Below, one piece after another: positions 51,563 to 60,561 of a stretch of 64,000 nucleotides of DNA. The stretch is from Merdiplasma sp964643295 (GTDB lineage Bacteria > Bacillota > Clostridia > Lachnospirales > Lachnospiraceae), in contig CAZXSN010000008.1 in the NCBI GenBank assembly GCA_964643295.1, positions 21,988-85,987 of the forward strand. Reading direction: 5' to 3'. The position numbers and the translations under genes are program-made. Positions within the stretch are counted from its first letter, which is position 1. Each line of letters begins with the position of its first letter. The notes beneath the pieces are model-generated. The model was not told the DNA's origin. It searched no databases and worked only from the letters and a program-made list of their open reading frames with translations.

Positions 51563-52636
51563 ATGGAACGAGCATGGGAGAAAAATGTGCGCCGGGTGAC
51601 CCCTTACGTGCCCGGGGAACAGCCGAAAGAGCAGGATGTGATCAAACTGAATACGAATGAGAATCCGTATCCGCCTTCCCCTGAAGTGACGAAAGCTCTT
51701 CAAAGAATGGATGCCAAGGCGCTTCGCAGATATCCGGATCCTGCCGCATCCGCTCTTACCTCGGCTTTGGCGAAGCGCTATCAGGTAAAAGACTCTCAGG
51801 TGTTTGCGGGGGTTGGCTCGGACGATGTGCTCGCCATGTGTTTCTTAACTTTTTTTCATGGCGGGAAGCCGATCTTGTTTCCGGATATCACCTACTCTTT
51901 TTATGATGTGTGGGCGGAGCTTTTTGAGATTCCCTACCGGATGATTCCGCTGCGGGAGGACTTTACGATCGCGCCGAAAGATTTTCTGCGGGAAAACGGC
52001 GGGATCGTCTTTCCCAATCCCAATGCTCCGACCGGGATACCGCTCTCCCTGAACGAAGTGGAGACGATCATTCGCGGCAATCCTGATGTGGTGGTGATCG
52101 TGGACGAGGCCTACATCGATTTCGGGGCAGAATCGGCTTTGCCCCTGCTTGAAAGCTATGAAAACCTCCTCATTGTGCAGACCTTTTCCAAGTCCCGGTC
52201 TTTAGCGGGGATTCGTATCGGGTACGCTTTGGGAAATGAATGTCTGATTAAACATTTAAATGACGTCAAATATTCCTTCAATTCCTATACGTTAAACCAG
52301 GCCGCCATCGCTGCCGGGACCGCGGCTGTTTTGGATGAAGAGTACTATCAAAAGATCCTGGGAAGGATTGTATCCACGAGGGAGCGCGTCAAGGAGGAGC
52401 TTCATAAGCTTCACTTTTCCTTTCCCGATTCGAAGGCCAACTTTCTTTTTGTGACTCATGAAAGTTGCCCGGCGGAAGAGCTATTTGAGGCCCTCAAACA
52501 GGAAAAGATCTATGTGCGCTATTTCCACAAGCCCCGCATCGAGAATTATCTGCGCATCACGATCGGCACCGATGAGCAGATGGATGTGCTTGTGTCCTTT
52601 CTGAAGCGGTACCTGGAGAAGAGAAACCTTTTGTAG
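51563..52636 (+). CDS. hisC: Histidinol-phosphate aminotransferase
   Basis: A 357-residue PLP enzyme of the HisC group: VIKLNTNENPYPPSPEV near residue 28, FPNPNAPTGIPLS near 150, VVIVDEAYIDFG near 173, and the PLP-lysine in VQTFSKSRSLAGIRIGY. No other his gene is nearby, so it may be an orphan copy or serve aromatic amino acids. GGAGAG precedes the ATG. Confidence 0.88.
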   Translation: MERAWEKNVRRVTPYVPGEQPKEQDVIKLNTNENPYPPSPEVTKALQRMDAKALRRYPDPAASALTSALAKRYQVKDSQVFAGVGSDDVLAMCFLTFFHGGKPILFPDITYSFYDVWAELFEIPYRMIPLREDFTIAPKDFLRENGGIVFPNPNAPTGIPLSLNEVETIIRGNPDVVVIVDEAYIDFGAESALPLLESYENLLIVQTFSKSRSLAGIRIGYALGNECLIKHLNDVKYSFNSYTLNQAAIAAGTAAVLDEEYYQKILGRIVSTRERVKEELHKLHFSFPDSKANFLFVTHESCPAEELFEALKQEKIYVRYFHKPRIENYLRITIGTDEQMDVLVSFLKRYLEKRNLL

Positions 52637-52645
52637 GAGGATGTT

Positions 52646-53143
52646 ATGACAAATACACTGGCACAGTGGTTTGCGGACAACTTAGGCAGCATCATCAGCC
52701 CGGAACTGGTCATCTTTATCGTGTCCATGATTCCGATTCTGGAACTGAGAGGAGGTCTCATTGTGGCCTCCCTGCTGCACGTGGAAATGTGGCGGGCGAT
52801 TCCCATCTGCATCGTGGCGAACGCGATCCCCGTTCCCTTTATTCTGCTTTTGATTACCAAGATTTTTGCGGTGCTTAAAAAGACGCGGTTTGCCGCTCCG
52901 GTTCTTTGGCTGGAGAAACACGCCATGGGCAAGAGCGAACGGATTCAGCGCTATGAATTCTGGGGGCTGGTGGTCTTTGTGGGGATTCCGCTGCCGGGCA
53001 CCGGAGCCTGGACGGGATCCCTGATTGCGGCCCTGTTAGGGATCAAGATGAGGAAGGCGATTCCGGCCATCGCCCTGGGACTCGTGATGGCGACCTTCAT
53101 TATCTGTGTGATTTTCTATGGGCTTTTGGGGCAGGTGTGGTAG
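52646..53143 (+). CDS. Small membrane protein, Sm_multidrug_ex family (COG2426)
   Basis: A 165-residue protein with four hydrophobic segments, IFIVSMIPILELRGGLIVAS near residue 24 and VVFVGIPLPGTGAWTGSLIAALLGI near 109, the hallmarks of COG2426, called small multidrug exporter without much proof. TAGGAGG precedes the ATG. The next gene begins directly after its stop. Confidence 0.85.
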   Translation: MTNTLAQWFADNLGSIISPELVIFIVSMIPILELRGGLIVASLLHVEMWRAIPICIVANAIPVPFILLLITKIFAVLKKTRFAAPVLWLEKHAMGKSERIQRYEFWGLVVFVGIPLPGTGAWTGSLIAALLGIKMRKAIPAIALGLVMATFIICVIFYGLLGQVW

Positions 53144-53914
53144 ATGGCGGCTTATCAGACGTTCGCGCAGGTGTATGATATCCTGATGGACAACGTGCCC
53201 TACGAAGAGTGGGCCAGAAGTCTTGCCGGACTGCTTAAGGAATACGGGATTGCAGACGGCCTTGTGCTGGATTTGGGGTGCGGCACCGGCACCATGACCG
53301 AACTGCTCTCTTCCTACGGGTATGACATGATCGGGGTGGACAATTCCCCGGAGATGCTGGATCGGGCGCTTGAGAAAAGGGACCGTTCCGGGCATGAGAT
53401 TCTCTACCTTATGCAGGAGATGACTTCCTTTGAACTTTACGGCACCGTGCGGGCGGTGGTCAGCGTCTGCGATTCCCTGAATTATCTTTTGGAAGAGCAG
53501 GATCTTCTTGCGGCCTTTCGGCTGGTGAACAATTACCTGGATCCGGGCGGTCTGTTCGTGTTTGACATGAATACGGTCTATAAGTACCGGGAAGTGCTGG
53601 GCGATGGTGTGATCGCCGAAAACCGGGAGGACTGCAGCTTCATCTGGGAAAACTCCTTTTTTGAGGAGGAGAAAGTCAACGAATACGATCTGACGCTTTT
53701 TTTGCGCGAGGAGAACGATTTATACCGCAGGGTGGAGGAGACACATTATCAGAAGGCGTATGATCCCAGAACGGTTGTGCGTCTTTTGGAAGAAGCGGGG
53801 CTTTCCCCGGTGAAGGTCTGCGAGGCGTATACCGGGCGGGAACCTGATGAAAAGTGCGAGCGGCTTTTGTTTGTGGCCAGGGAGTGCACGAAGAAAAACA
53901 GTCAGACAGGGTAA
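53144..53914 (+). CDS. Class I SAM-dependent methyltransferase
   Basis: A 256-residue methyltransferase: FAQVYDILMDNVPYEEWA at the start, SAM-binding LVLDLGCGTGTMTELL near residue 43, GVDNSPEMLDRA near 64, and VFDMNTVYKYREVLGDG. The family is common beside such small genes in clostridia; the substrate is unknown. Its ATG directly abuts the stop of the small membrane protein. Confidence 0.88.
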   Translation: MAAYQTFAQVYDILMDNVPYEEWARSLAGLLKEYGIADGLVLDLGCGTGTMTELLSSYGYDMIGVDNSPEMLDRALEKRDRSGHEILYLMQEMTSFELYGTVRAVVSVCDSLNYLLEEQDLLAAFRLVNNYLDPGGLFVFDMNTVYKYREVLGDGVIAENREDCSFIWENSFFEEEKVNEYDLTLFLREENDLYRRVEETHYQKAYDPRTVVRLLEEAGLSPVKVCEAYTGREPDEKCERLLFVARECTKKNSQTG

Positions 53915-53953
53915 GAAAACGGAAGCTTTTAAGGACAGGAAGATGCAAACCGG

Positions 53954-53993
53954 GCATACTTTTTTACGGGGTGGGTATGCTTCATTTTACTTT
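53954..53993 (+). promoter_or_regulatory. Hairpin in the glnA leader
   Basis: GCATAC (53954-53959) pairs with GTATGC (53975-53980), followed by TTCATTTTACTTT. It resembles a weak terminator just upstream of the glnA ribosome site and could be an attenuator responsive to the ANTAR protein encoded downstream (inference). Confidence 0.45.
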
Positions 53994-54010
53994 GGCAAAA
54001 GGAGAGTGCT

Positions 54011-55342
54011 ATGGGCAGATACAGCAGAGAGGATATCATGCGCATTGTGAAGGAGGAGGACGTGGAGTTTGTCCGGCTGCAGTTCGCGGATATATTTGGA
54101 AATCTGAAAAATGTGGCTGTCACGACCAGCCAGCTGGAGCGGGCGCTGAACAACAAGGTGATGTTTGACGGCTCCTCGATCGAAGGGTTTGTCCCGATTG
54201 AAGAGTCGGATATGTACCTGCATCCGGATCCGGATACTCTGGTGATCTTTCCCTGGAGACCGCAGCAGGGAAAAGTGGCCCGGCTGATCTGTGATATCTA
54301 CTATCCGGACGGCACCCCGTTCGAGGGGGACTGCCGCCAGGTCTTAAAGCGCACACTCGCTTCGATCGAGACGATGGGCTACAGGTTTTTAGTGGGACCG
54401 GAGTGTGAATTCTTCCTTTTTCATCTGGATGACAACGGGCTTCCGACTACGCTTACCCATGAGCAGGCCGGATACTTTGATGTCTCGCCGCTTGATCTGG
54501 GGGAGGATGCCCGCAGGGACATCGTCTTAACCCTGGAGGAGATGGGCTATGAGGTGGAGGCCTCCCATCATGAGGCGGCACCGGCTCAGCATGAGATTGA
54601 TCTGCACTATGACGAAGCATTAAAGACCGCGGATACGGTCATGACGTTTAAGCTGGCGGCCCGCACGATCGCCAAGCGTCACGGCCTGCATGCCACCTTT
54701 ATGCCCAAGCCCCTCTCCAACGTGCACGGTTCGGGGATGCATATCAACATGTCTCTGTGCCGCAACGGGATCAATACTTTTTACGATGAGACAGATAAAA
54801 ATGGTCTCAGCAGGGAGGCCTACTACTTTATCGGCGGATTGATGAAACATATGAGGGGCATGTGCGCGATCACGAATCCTCTGGTCAATTCCTACAAGAG
54901 GCTGATCTCCGGCTATGAAGCTCCGGCATGCGTGGCCTGGTCGTTAAAAAACCGCAGTGTCTCGATCCGCATTCCGGCGGGAAGCGGATTTCACTCCCGG
55001 GTGGAGTTAAGAAGCCCTGATTCGGCGGCAAATCCGTATCTCACACTGGCAGTCTGTCTGGCGGCGGGCATGGACGGCATTCAGAATCAGATTCTGCCGC
55101 CCGCGGGTGTGGAGGAGAATGTCTCCTTCCTGGACGATCATGAACGGAAAGCCCACGGCATTCAGTCGCTGCCCGTCAACCTCTGGGAGGCTCTGCAGGA
55201 GTTTCGCGCTGATTCGCTGATCTGCTCGGTTCTCGGGGAACATCTCGTGAAGAGGTACTGTGAGGCGAAGGAGAGCGAGTGGAAGACCTACTGTCTGCAG
55301 GTTTCCGAGTGGGAGAGAGAGCAGTATTTAGCCCGGATCTGA
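54011..55342 (+). CDS. glnA: Glutamine synthetase type I (short alpha form)
   Basis: A 443-residue GSI: FVRLQFADIFGNLKNV near residue 18, VMFDGSSIEGFVPIEESDM near 52, VGPECEFFLF near 126, SHHEAAPAQHEIDL near 185, and HATFMPKPLSNVHGSGMH near 225. The length fits the alpha group of Firmicutes, which is controlled by feedback and regulators and not by adenylylation. AAAAGGAG precedes the ATG. The ANTAR regulator follows 152 bases later. Confidence 0.96.
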   Translation: MGRYSREDIMRIVKEEDVEFVRLQFADIFGNLKNVAVTTSQLERALNNKVMFDGSSIEGFVPIEESDMYLHPDPDTLVIFPWRPQQGKVARLICDIYYPDGTPFEGDCRQVLKRTLASIETMGYRFLVGPECEFFLFHLDDNGLPTTLTHEQAGYFDVSPLDLGEDARRDIVLTLEEMGYEVEASHHEAAPAQHEIDLHYDEALKTADTVMTFKLAARTIAKRHGLHATFMPKPLSNVHGSGMHINMSLCRNGINTFYDETDKNGLSREAYYFIGGLMKHMRGMCAITNPLVNSYKRLISGYEAPACVAWSLKNRSVSIRIPAGSGFHSRVELRSPDSAANPYLTLAVCLAAGMDGIQNQILPPAGVEENVSFLDDHERKAHGIQSLPVNLWEALQEFRADSLICSVLGEHLVKRYCEAKESEWKTYCLQVSEWEREQYLARI

Positions 55343-55494
55343 AGAGTTTGAGAAGCTTTGGGCCGCGGACTGGTTTTCTTCGGCAAAAAATCCGAAAGGA
55401 TTCGCTTTAGAGAATGAAGCCGGTTCCCGTAAAGTTTCGGGAAAACAGGCAGGGAAAAAGGAAGGTTAAGCAAACCGAACGCGGGAGGATCGGG

Positions 55495-56043
55495 ATGACA
55501 AATGTAGTGGTCGTGTTTCCCAAACCGGAGAATGCCAGAAACATCCGAAACCTGCTTGTAAGGGGCGGATACGAAGTGGCTGCCGTTTGCACGAGCGGCA
55601 CGGCGGCGCTGCAGGCGGCCGACCGTCTGGGGGAAGGAATCCTGGTCTGCGGGTACCGCTTTCCGGATATGCTCTACTATCAGCTGCATGAAAGCCTGCC
55701 CCCGACCTTTTCCATGCTGCTGGTGGCCTCGCAGCGGGTGATCGAAGAGGGTGTGCCGAAGGGCATCAAAAGTGTCTGTATGCCCTTAAAGGCACAGGAA
55801 CTTCTGGATGCGGTGGAAGAACTCTCCGCTTCGCATGCGCGGGAAAGACGCAGACGGAAAGCCGCTTTGCGAAAGCGCAGTGAGGAGGAACAGCAGCGGA
55901 TCGATCAGGCGAAGGCGCTTCTCATGGAGAGAAACCATATGAGTGAGGAGGAGGCCCACCGCTACCTGCAAAAGACCAGCATGGACAACGGTACGAATAT
56001 CGTGGAGACGGCCGAGATGCTGCTTTCGCTCTTTGGCTCATAA
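55495..56043 (+). CDS. ANTAR-domain RNA-binding antitermination regulator
   Basis: A 182-residue protein. Residues 1-115 resemble a receiver domain, but the phospho-Asp position reads ILVCGYRFPD without the acceptor Asp. Residues 120-182 are an ANTAR three-helix domain: IDQAKALLMERNHMSEEEAHRYLQ and NIVETAEMLL. ANTAR proteins bind paired hairpins in leader RNA and prevent terminator formation. ATG 55495 follows GGGAGG. Its place after glnA suggests control of nitrogen genes, with glnA, amt and GSIII leaders as candidate targets (inference). Confidence 0.9.
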   Translation: MTNVVVVFPKPENARNIRNLLVRGGYEVAAVCTSGTAALQAADRLGEGILVCGYRFPDMLYYQLHESLPPTFSMLLVASQRVIEEGVPKGIKSVCMPLKAQELLDAVEELSASHARERRRRKAALRKRSEEEQQRIDQAKALLMERNHMSEEEAHRYLQKTSMDNGTNIVETAEMLLSLFGS

Positions 56044-56088
56044 AGGGCAGACCGGAGGATCCATAAGAAGGATAAGGAGGAAGGACTC

Positions 56089-56922
56089 ATGCGGTTTACC
56101 AAGATGCACGGCATCGGCAACGATTATGTCTATGTCAACTGTTTTACGGAGACGGTGGAAGATCCCGCGAAGACGGCGGTTACGGTCAGTGACCGGCACT
56201 TTGGCATCGGCTCGGACGGGCTGATCTTGATCAAGCCGTCTAAGCGGGCGGATTTTGAGATGGAGATGTACAACGCGGACGGTTCTGTAAGCCCGATGTG
56301 CGGCAACGGGATTCGCTGCGTGGCGAAATATGTGTACGACCATGGGATGACCGATCAGACGACCTTAACAATCGGCACCGGCAGCGGAATCAAGACACTT
56401 ACCCTTTCCCTGCGGGAGGGAAAAGTATCTTCGGTGACTGTGGATATGGGCGCTCCGATTTTAGAGGCGCAGGAAATTCCTGTGATTGCGGAAAAAAGCC
56501 CGGTCGTGGATGAGGAGATTCTGGTGGAGGGAACGCCTTACCGCATGACCTGTGTGTCGATGGGCAATCCCCACTGCATCGTGCGCGTGGAGGATGTGGA
56601 CAGCCTGGATTTATCCTCCATCGGTCCGCTTTTTGAGCACCATGCGCGTTTCCCGAAACGAATCAACACGGAATTCATCCGCGTACTCGATTCGCGGACC
56701 GTTCAGATGCGTGTCTGGGAGCGGGGCACCGGGGAGACCTTAGCCTGCGGCACCGGTGCCTGTGCCGTGACTGTGGCCGGTATCCTAAACGGCTGGCTGG
56801 AAGACGAAGCGCTGATCCGCTTAAGGGGCGGCGATCTTCGCATTCGCTGGGACAGGGAAAAGGATACCGTGTTTATGACCGGTCCCGCGGTGACTGTGTT
56901 TGAAGGGGAAATCGCGCTCTGA
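56089..56922 (+). CDS. dapF: Diaminopimelate epimerase
   Basis: A 277-residue enzyme turning LL- into meso-diaminopimelate. Both catalytic cysteines are present: NADGSVSPMCGNGIRCVAKY near residue 64 and GETLACGTGACAV near 215. The start FTKMHGIGNDYVYV is typical. AAGGAGGA precedes the ATG. dapL follows 34 bases later, so the pair makes meso-DAP by the aminotransferase route. Confidence 0.97.
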   Translation: MRFTKMHGIGNDYVYVNCFTETVEDPAKTAVTVSDRHFGIGSDGLILIKPSKRADFEMEMYNADGSVSPMCGNGIRCVAKYVYDHGMTDQTTLTIGTGSGIKTLTLSLREGKVSSVTVDMGAPILEAQEIPVIAEKSPVVDEEILVEGTPYRMTCVSMGNPHCIVRVEDVDSLDLSSIGPLFEHHARFPKRINTEFIRVLDSRTVQMRVWERGTGETLACGTGACAVTVAGILNGWLEDEALIRLRGGDLRIRWDREKDTVFMTGPAVTVFEGEIAL

Positions 56923-56956
56923 GGTTTCCGGACTTTTCATAAAGGAGAACAATGAG

Positions 56957-58171
56957 ATGTTTAAAGTAAATGAGAATTATCTGAAGCTTCCGGGCAGCTA
57001 TCTGTTTTCTACGATTGCCCGCAAAGTGGCGGAGTATCAGACGGCGCATCCGGACCGGCAGGTGATCAGGCTTGGCATCGGGGATGTGACGCAGCCTTTG
57101 GCTCCGGCGATCATAGAGGCGCTGCATAAGGCCGTAGATGAGATGGGACACGCGGAAACGTTTCACGGCTATGCCCCGGATTTAGGCTATGCCTTCCTTC
57201 GCGAGACGATCGCCAGGAATGACTATGCAAAACGGGGATGCAAAATTTCCCCTGAGGAGATTTTTATCTCCGACGGAGCCAAGTGCGATTCCGCGAACAT
57301 CCAGGAGATCTTCAGCGTGGATAACCGCATCGCCGTCTGTGATCCGGTCTATCCGGTCTATGTGGATTCCAATGTCATGGCCGGCCGCACCGGGACCTAT
57401 GATCCGCAGACGGAGACCTGGAGCGATGTGATCTATATGCCCTGTACGGACGAAAACGGCTTTGCGCCGCAGCTTCCCACGCAGACACCGGATCTGATTT
57501 ATCTGTGTTTTCCGAACAATCCGACCGGCTGCACGATTACGAAGGATCAGCTGCAGCTGTGGGTGGACTACGCAAACCGGGCAGGCGCGGTGATCCTTTA
57601 CGATGCCGCCTATGAGGCCTATATTTCTGAGGAGAACGTGCCGCATTCAATTTATGAGTGTGAAGGTGCCCGCACCTGTGCGATTGAGCTTCGCTCATTC
57701 TCCAAAAACGCCGGTTTTACCGGTACGAGGCTGGGCTTTACGGTGGTGCCGAAAGATCTGCTCTGCGGCGGCGTATCTTTGCATTCCCTGTGGGCGAGAA
57801 GACACGGCACCAAGTACAACGGCGCTCCCTACATCGTGCAGAAAGCCGGGGAGGCGGTGTATTCCGAGGAGGGAAAGGCGCAGCTTAAGGAACAGGTGGC
57901 CTACTACATGGAAAACGCCCGCATGATCCTGGACGGCTTAAAAGGGATGGGGTATACGGTCTACGGCGGCGTGAACGCCCCCTACATCTGGTTAAAGACA
58001 CCGAACGGGCAGACCTCCTGGGAGTTCTTTGACGATCTTTTAAACCGCGCCAACGTGGTGGGAACGCCGGGTTCCGGGTTTGGTCCCAGCGGGGAAGGGT
58101 ATTTCCGCCTGACCGCCTTTGGAAGCCACGAAAATACGCAGGCAGCCCTGGATCGAATCCGCACTCTGTAA
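56957..58171 (+). CDS. dapL: LL-diaminopimelate aminotransferase
   Basis: A 404-residue PLP enzyme that converts tetrahydrodipicolinate directly to LL-DAP with glutamate as donor. Motifs: LKLPGSYLFSTIARKV near residue 8, RLGIGDVTQPLAPAI, GYAPDLGYAFLRE, PNNPTGCTITKDQL, and PLP-lysine in SFSKNAGFTGTRLGF. ATG 56957 is in frame with AAAGGAG upstream. Co-transcribed with dapF. Its presence implies that the succinylase/acetylase route is not needed. Confidence 0.96.
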   Translation: MFKVNENYLKLPGSYLFSTIARKVAEYQTAHPDRQVIRLGIGDVTQPLAPAIIEALHKAVDEMGHAETFHGYAPDLGYAFLRETIARNDYAKRGCKISPEEIFISDGAKCDSANIQEIFSVDNRIAVCDPVYPVYVDSNVMAGRTGTYDPQTETWSDVIYMPCTDENGFAPQLPTQTPDLIYLCFPNNPTGCTITKDQLQLWVDYANRAGAVILYDAAYEAYISEENVPHSIYECEGARTCAIELRSFSKNAGFTGTRLGFTVVPKDLLCGGVSLHSLWARRHGTKYNGAPYIVQKAGEAVYSEEGKAQLKEQVAYYMENARMILDGLKGMGYTVYGGVNAPYIWLKTPNGQTSWEFFDDLLNRANVVGTPGSGFGPSGEGYFRLTAFGSHENTQAALDRIRTL

Positions 58172-58305
58172 AAGCGGTTCCGGGCCTTGGAAGAAGCAAG
58201 GGGATTTTTTGTCTGCTTTGCAAAACAAAGAAAAATTTGCTGGATACTTAAGTTTGCCCAGTAAAAACTGAAAGATCCTAAGCAAAACAGGACAAAAATT
58301 TCCGG

Positions 58306-58334
58306 TTGCAACTTCTCCCGGGGTATGGTATGAT
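58306..58334 (+). promoter_or_regulatory. Promoter of the aspS-gatCAB operon
   Basis: TTGCAA (58306-58311), 17 bases, TATGAT (58329-58334). Transcription is expected near 58341, directly before the T-box. The spacer 58172-58305 holds nothing else recognisable. Confidence 0.75.
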
Positions 58335-58340
58335 AACAGC

Positions 58341-58637
58341 TGGTGTTTTGCCGGTGTTTTCGTGAGTCGGCGAAAGAAGGAAAAGAGAAAACAAAAAAGC
58401 GAAGAAGGAGACTCTGTTTTGCAAAACCCGACAGGGAGTTGGCATCGGCGACTGGAAGTGCCAACCGGGGGAACAAAACAATAGGGAACACTCCGGAGCC
58501 GCCCGGTCGAAGGAAGAGTAGGCCGGTACGTGAATGCGCGTTAAGCATGTGAAAGCAGGCAGAGAGAATCTGCAAGGCGGGTGGTACCGCGGAGAATAAT
58601 CCGTCCCGGAGTGTTTCGGCATTCCGGGATTTTTTTG
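58341..58637 (+). promoter_or_regulatory. T-box riboswitch with GAAC specifier region
   Basis: The antiterminator carries the T-box core GGGTGGTACCGCGG, with TGGT at 58582-58585 to pair with the tRNA 3' end. The terminator is TCCCGGA (58604-58610) / TCCGGGA (58623-58629), then TTTTTTT. In stem I, TGTTTTG (58415-58421) pairs with CAAAACA (58474-58480) and GGAG (58407-58410) with CTCC (58491-58494). The internal loop between them reads ATAGGGAACA, with AAC (Asn) at 58487-58489 followed by the usual A; GAA (Glu) overlaps it by two bases. It would raise aspS-gatCAB expression when tRNA-Asn (and perhaps tRNA-Glu/Gln) is uncharged. Confidence 0.92.
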
Positions 58638-58787
58638 TGGACAACTGCTGGCTTCATAAAGAAGACTTCATAGACTGAAACGAATTCGGACAGGTAAGAT
58701 GGCTGAATGCGAAAAAGGAAAATAGCTTTCAGAGGATCCCCTTTGGGGTAAGGCTGCCTAAAAGAAGATCCGCCAACAGGAGGTACT

Positions 58788-60119
58788 ATGGAATTTTTAT
58801 CAGGAGTAAATGAGGAGAAAACGCTGCAGATGGGGCAGCTTCTGGAAAAGGACCGAATCGGAACTGTTGTCGCGGTCAACGGAGCGGTTCACGCGATCCA
58901 CGAGGTGGGCGCGGTCGCTTTTGTGATCCTGAGAAAGCGCGACAGTCTTTTGCAGTGCATCTATGAGGAAAAAACCGCTTCCTTCTCCTTAAAGGAGCTC
59001 AAAGAGGGAGCGACGGTGGAGGTAAGCGGCATTCTGGAGGAGGATGAAAGAGCCCCTATGGGTGTGGAGATTCGCATGAAGAACGTGCGCATTCTCTCAC
59101 TTCCCAGCGAGCCGATGCCGCTTCCCATCTTTAAGTGGAAGATGAAGACCTCGCTGGATGCGAAGTTAAATTACAGGGCGGTATCGTTAAGAAACGTAAG
59201 GGAGCGGGCGAAGTTTCGCCTGCAGGAAGGAATTGTGCGAAGCTTTCGCGACTTCCTCTACGGGCAGGGATTTACCGAGATTCACACCCCGAAGATCGGC
59301 GCGAAGAGCGCGGAGGGCGGCGCCAACCTGTTTCGCCTCGAATATTTCCATCATCCCGCCGTGCTGCAGCAAAGCCCCCAGCTTTACAAGCAGATGATGG
59401 TGGGCGTGTTTGACCGCGTGTTTGAGACCGGGCCGGTGTTTCGGGCCGAAAAGCACAACACGAGACGGCATCTGAACGAGTATACGAGTCTGGACTTTGA
59501 GATGGGCTACATCGAAAGCTTTGAGGATGTCATGGCCATGGAGACCGGATTTTTGCAGTACATGGTGCGCCTGCTGCAGGAGAACTATCAGAAGGAACTG
59601 GATCTATTGCACGTGACGCTGCCGAAAACCGACAGTATTCCGGTGGTGCGTTTTTCCAGGGCCAAAGAGCTGGCCGCGGAGAAATACAACCGGCGGATCC
59701 GCAATCCCTATGATCTGGAGCCTGAGGAGGAAGTCCTGATCGGTCGCTACTTTAAGGAGGAGTACGGGGCGGACTTTGTCTTTGTCACCCACTATCCGTC
59801 CAAGAAGCGTCCCTTCTATGCGATGGATGATCCGGAGGATCCAAAGTTTACCTTAAGTTTTGACCTGCTCTACGCGGGCATGGAGATCACAACCGGCGGG
59901 CAGAGAATCCACGATGTGCAGATGCTGAAGGACAAGATCGCCGCCAGGGGCATGACCGAGGAAGGTTTGGAGCAGTATCTGTCAGCCTTCGCGCACGGGA
60001 TGCCGCCCCACGGGGGACTGGGAATCGGACTGGAACGGCTGACCATGCAGCTTTGCGGGGAGGACAACATCCGCGAGACGACTCTCTTCCCGCGCGATTT
60101 ATCGAGGCTGGAGCCGTAA
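58788..60119 (+). CDS. aspS: Aspartyl-tRNA synthetase, archaeal type (probably non-discriminating)
   Basis: A 443-residue class IIb synthetase: N-terminal OB anticodon-binding domain (1-105), then motif 2 region FETGPVFRAEKHNTRRHLNEYTS near 220 and motif 3 GGLGIGLERLTMQLCG near 412. It lacks the GAD insertion of the 590-residue bacterial AspRS, so it is of the archaeal (AspS2) type. Placed with gatCAB and under an Asn-type T-box, it probably mischarges tRNA-Asn with Asp for transamidation. AGGAGG precedes the ATG. Confidence 0.92.
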   Translation: MEFLSGVNEEKTLQMGQLLEKDRIGTVVAVNGAVHAIHEVGAVAFVILRKRDSLLQCIYEEKTASFSLKELKEGATVEVSGILEEDERAPMGVEIRMKNVRILSLPSEPMPLPIFKWKMKTSLDAKLNYRAVSLRNVRERAKFRLQEGIVRSFRDFLYGQGFTEIHTPKIGAKSAEGGANLFRLEYFHHPAVLQQSPQLYKQMMVGVFDRVFETGPVFRAEKHNTRRHLNEYTSLDFEMGYIESFEDVMAMETGFLQYMVRLLQENYQKELDLLHVTLPKTDSIPVVRFSRAKELAAEKYNRRIRNPYDLEPEEEVLIGRYFKEEYGADFVFVTHYPSKKRPFYAMDDPEDPKFTLSFDLLYAGMEITTGGQRIHDVQMLKDKIAARGMTEEGLEQYLSAFAHGMPPHGGLGIGLERLTMQLCGEDNIRETTLFPRDLSRLEP

Positions 60120-60198
60120 TCCTATAAGGCAGAAAAAACTTAAGAGGTGAGGAAACCGGGAAGAAAAACCCCGGAAGACAGAAAGAAAGGAGCAGACG

Positions 60199-60492
60199 AT
60201 GGCGCACGTGATTGATGATGAGACAATCGACTATGTGGGCATTCTCGCCAAGCTGGAGCTTTCCGAGGAGGAAAAGGAGCAGGCGAAGAAGGACATGGGG
60301 CGCATGCTCGACTACATTGACAAGTTAAACGAACTGGATACGGAGGGTGTGGAGCCAATGTCCCACGTTTTCCCGCTACACAACGTGTTTCGTGAGGACG
60401 TGGTCACAAACGGGGATGACCGGGAAAACATGCTGAAGAATGCCCCGGCGAAAAAGGACGGCTCCTACAAGGTGCCCAAAACCGTGGAGTAG
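60199..60492 (+). CDS. gatC: Glu/Asp-tRNA amidotransferase subunit C
   Basis: A 97-residue subunit that stabilises the GatA-GatB complex. DYVGILAKLELSEEEKE, ELDTEGVEPMSHVFPLHNVFREDVV and the terminal SYKVPKTVE are typical. GAAAGGAG precedes the ATG. Second gene of the operon. Confidence 0.95.
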   Translation: MAHVIDDETIDYVGILAKLELSEEEKEQAKKDMGRMLDYIDKLNELDTEGVEPMSHVFPLHNVFREDVVTNGDDRENMLKNAPAKKDGSYKVPKTVE

Positions 60493-60561
60493 CGTGTCAG
60501 GCTTACAGCGAAAGCCCAAAGGGCTTACTTGCTTAGCCTTCAGGATACAGGAGAAATTTTC

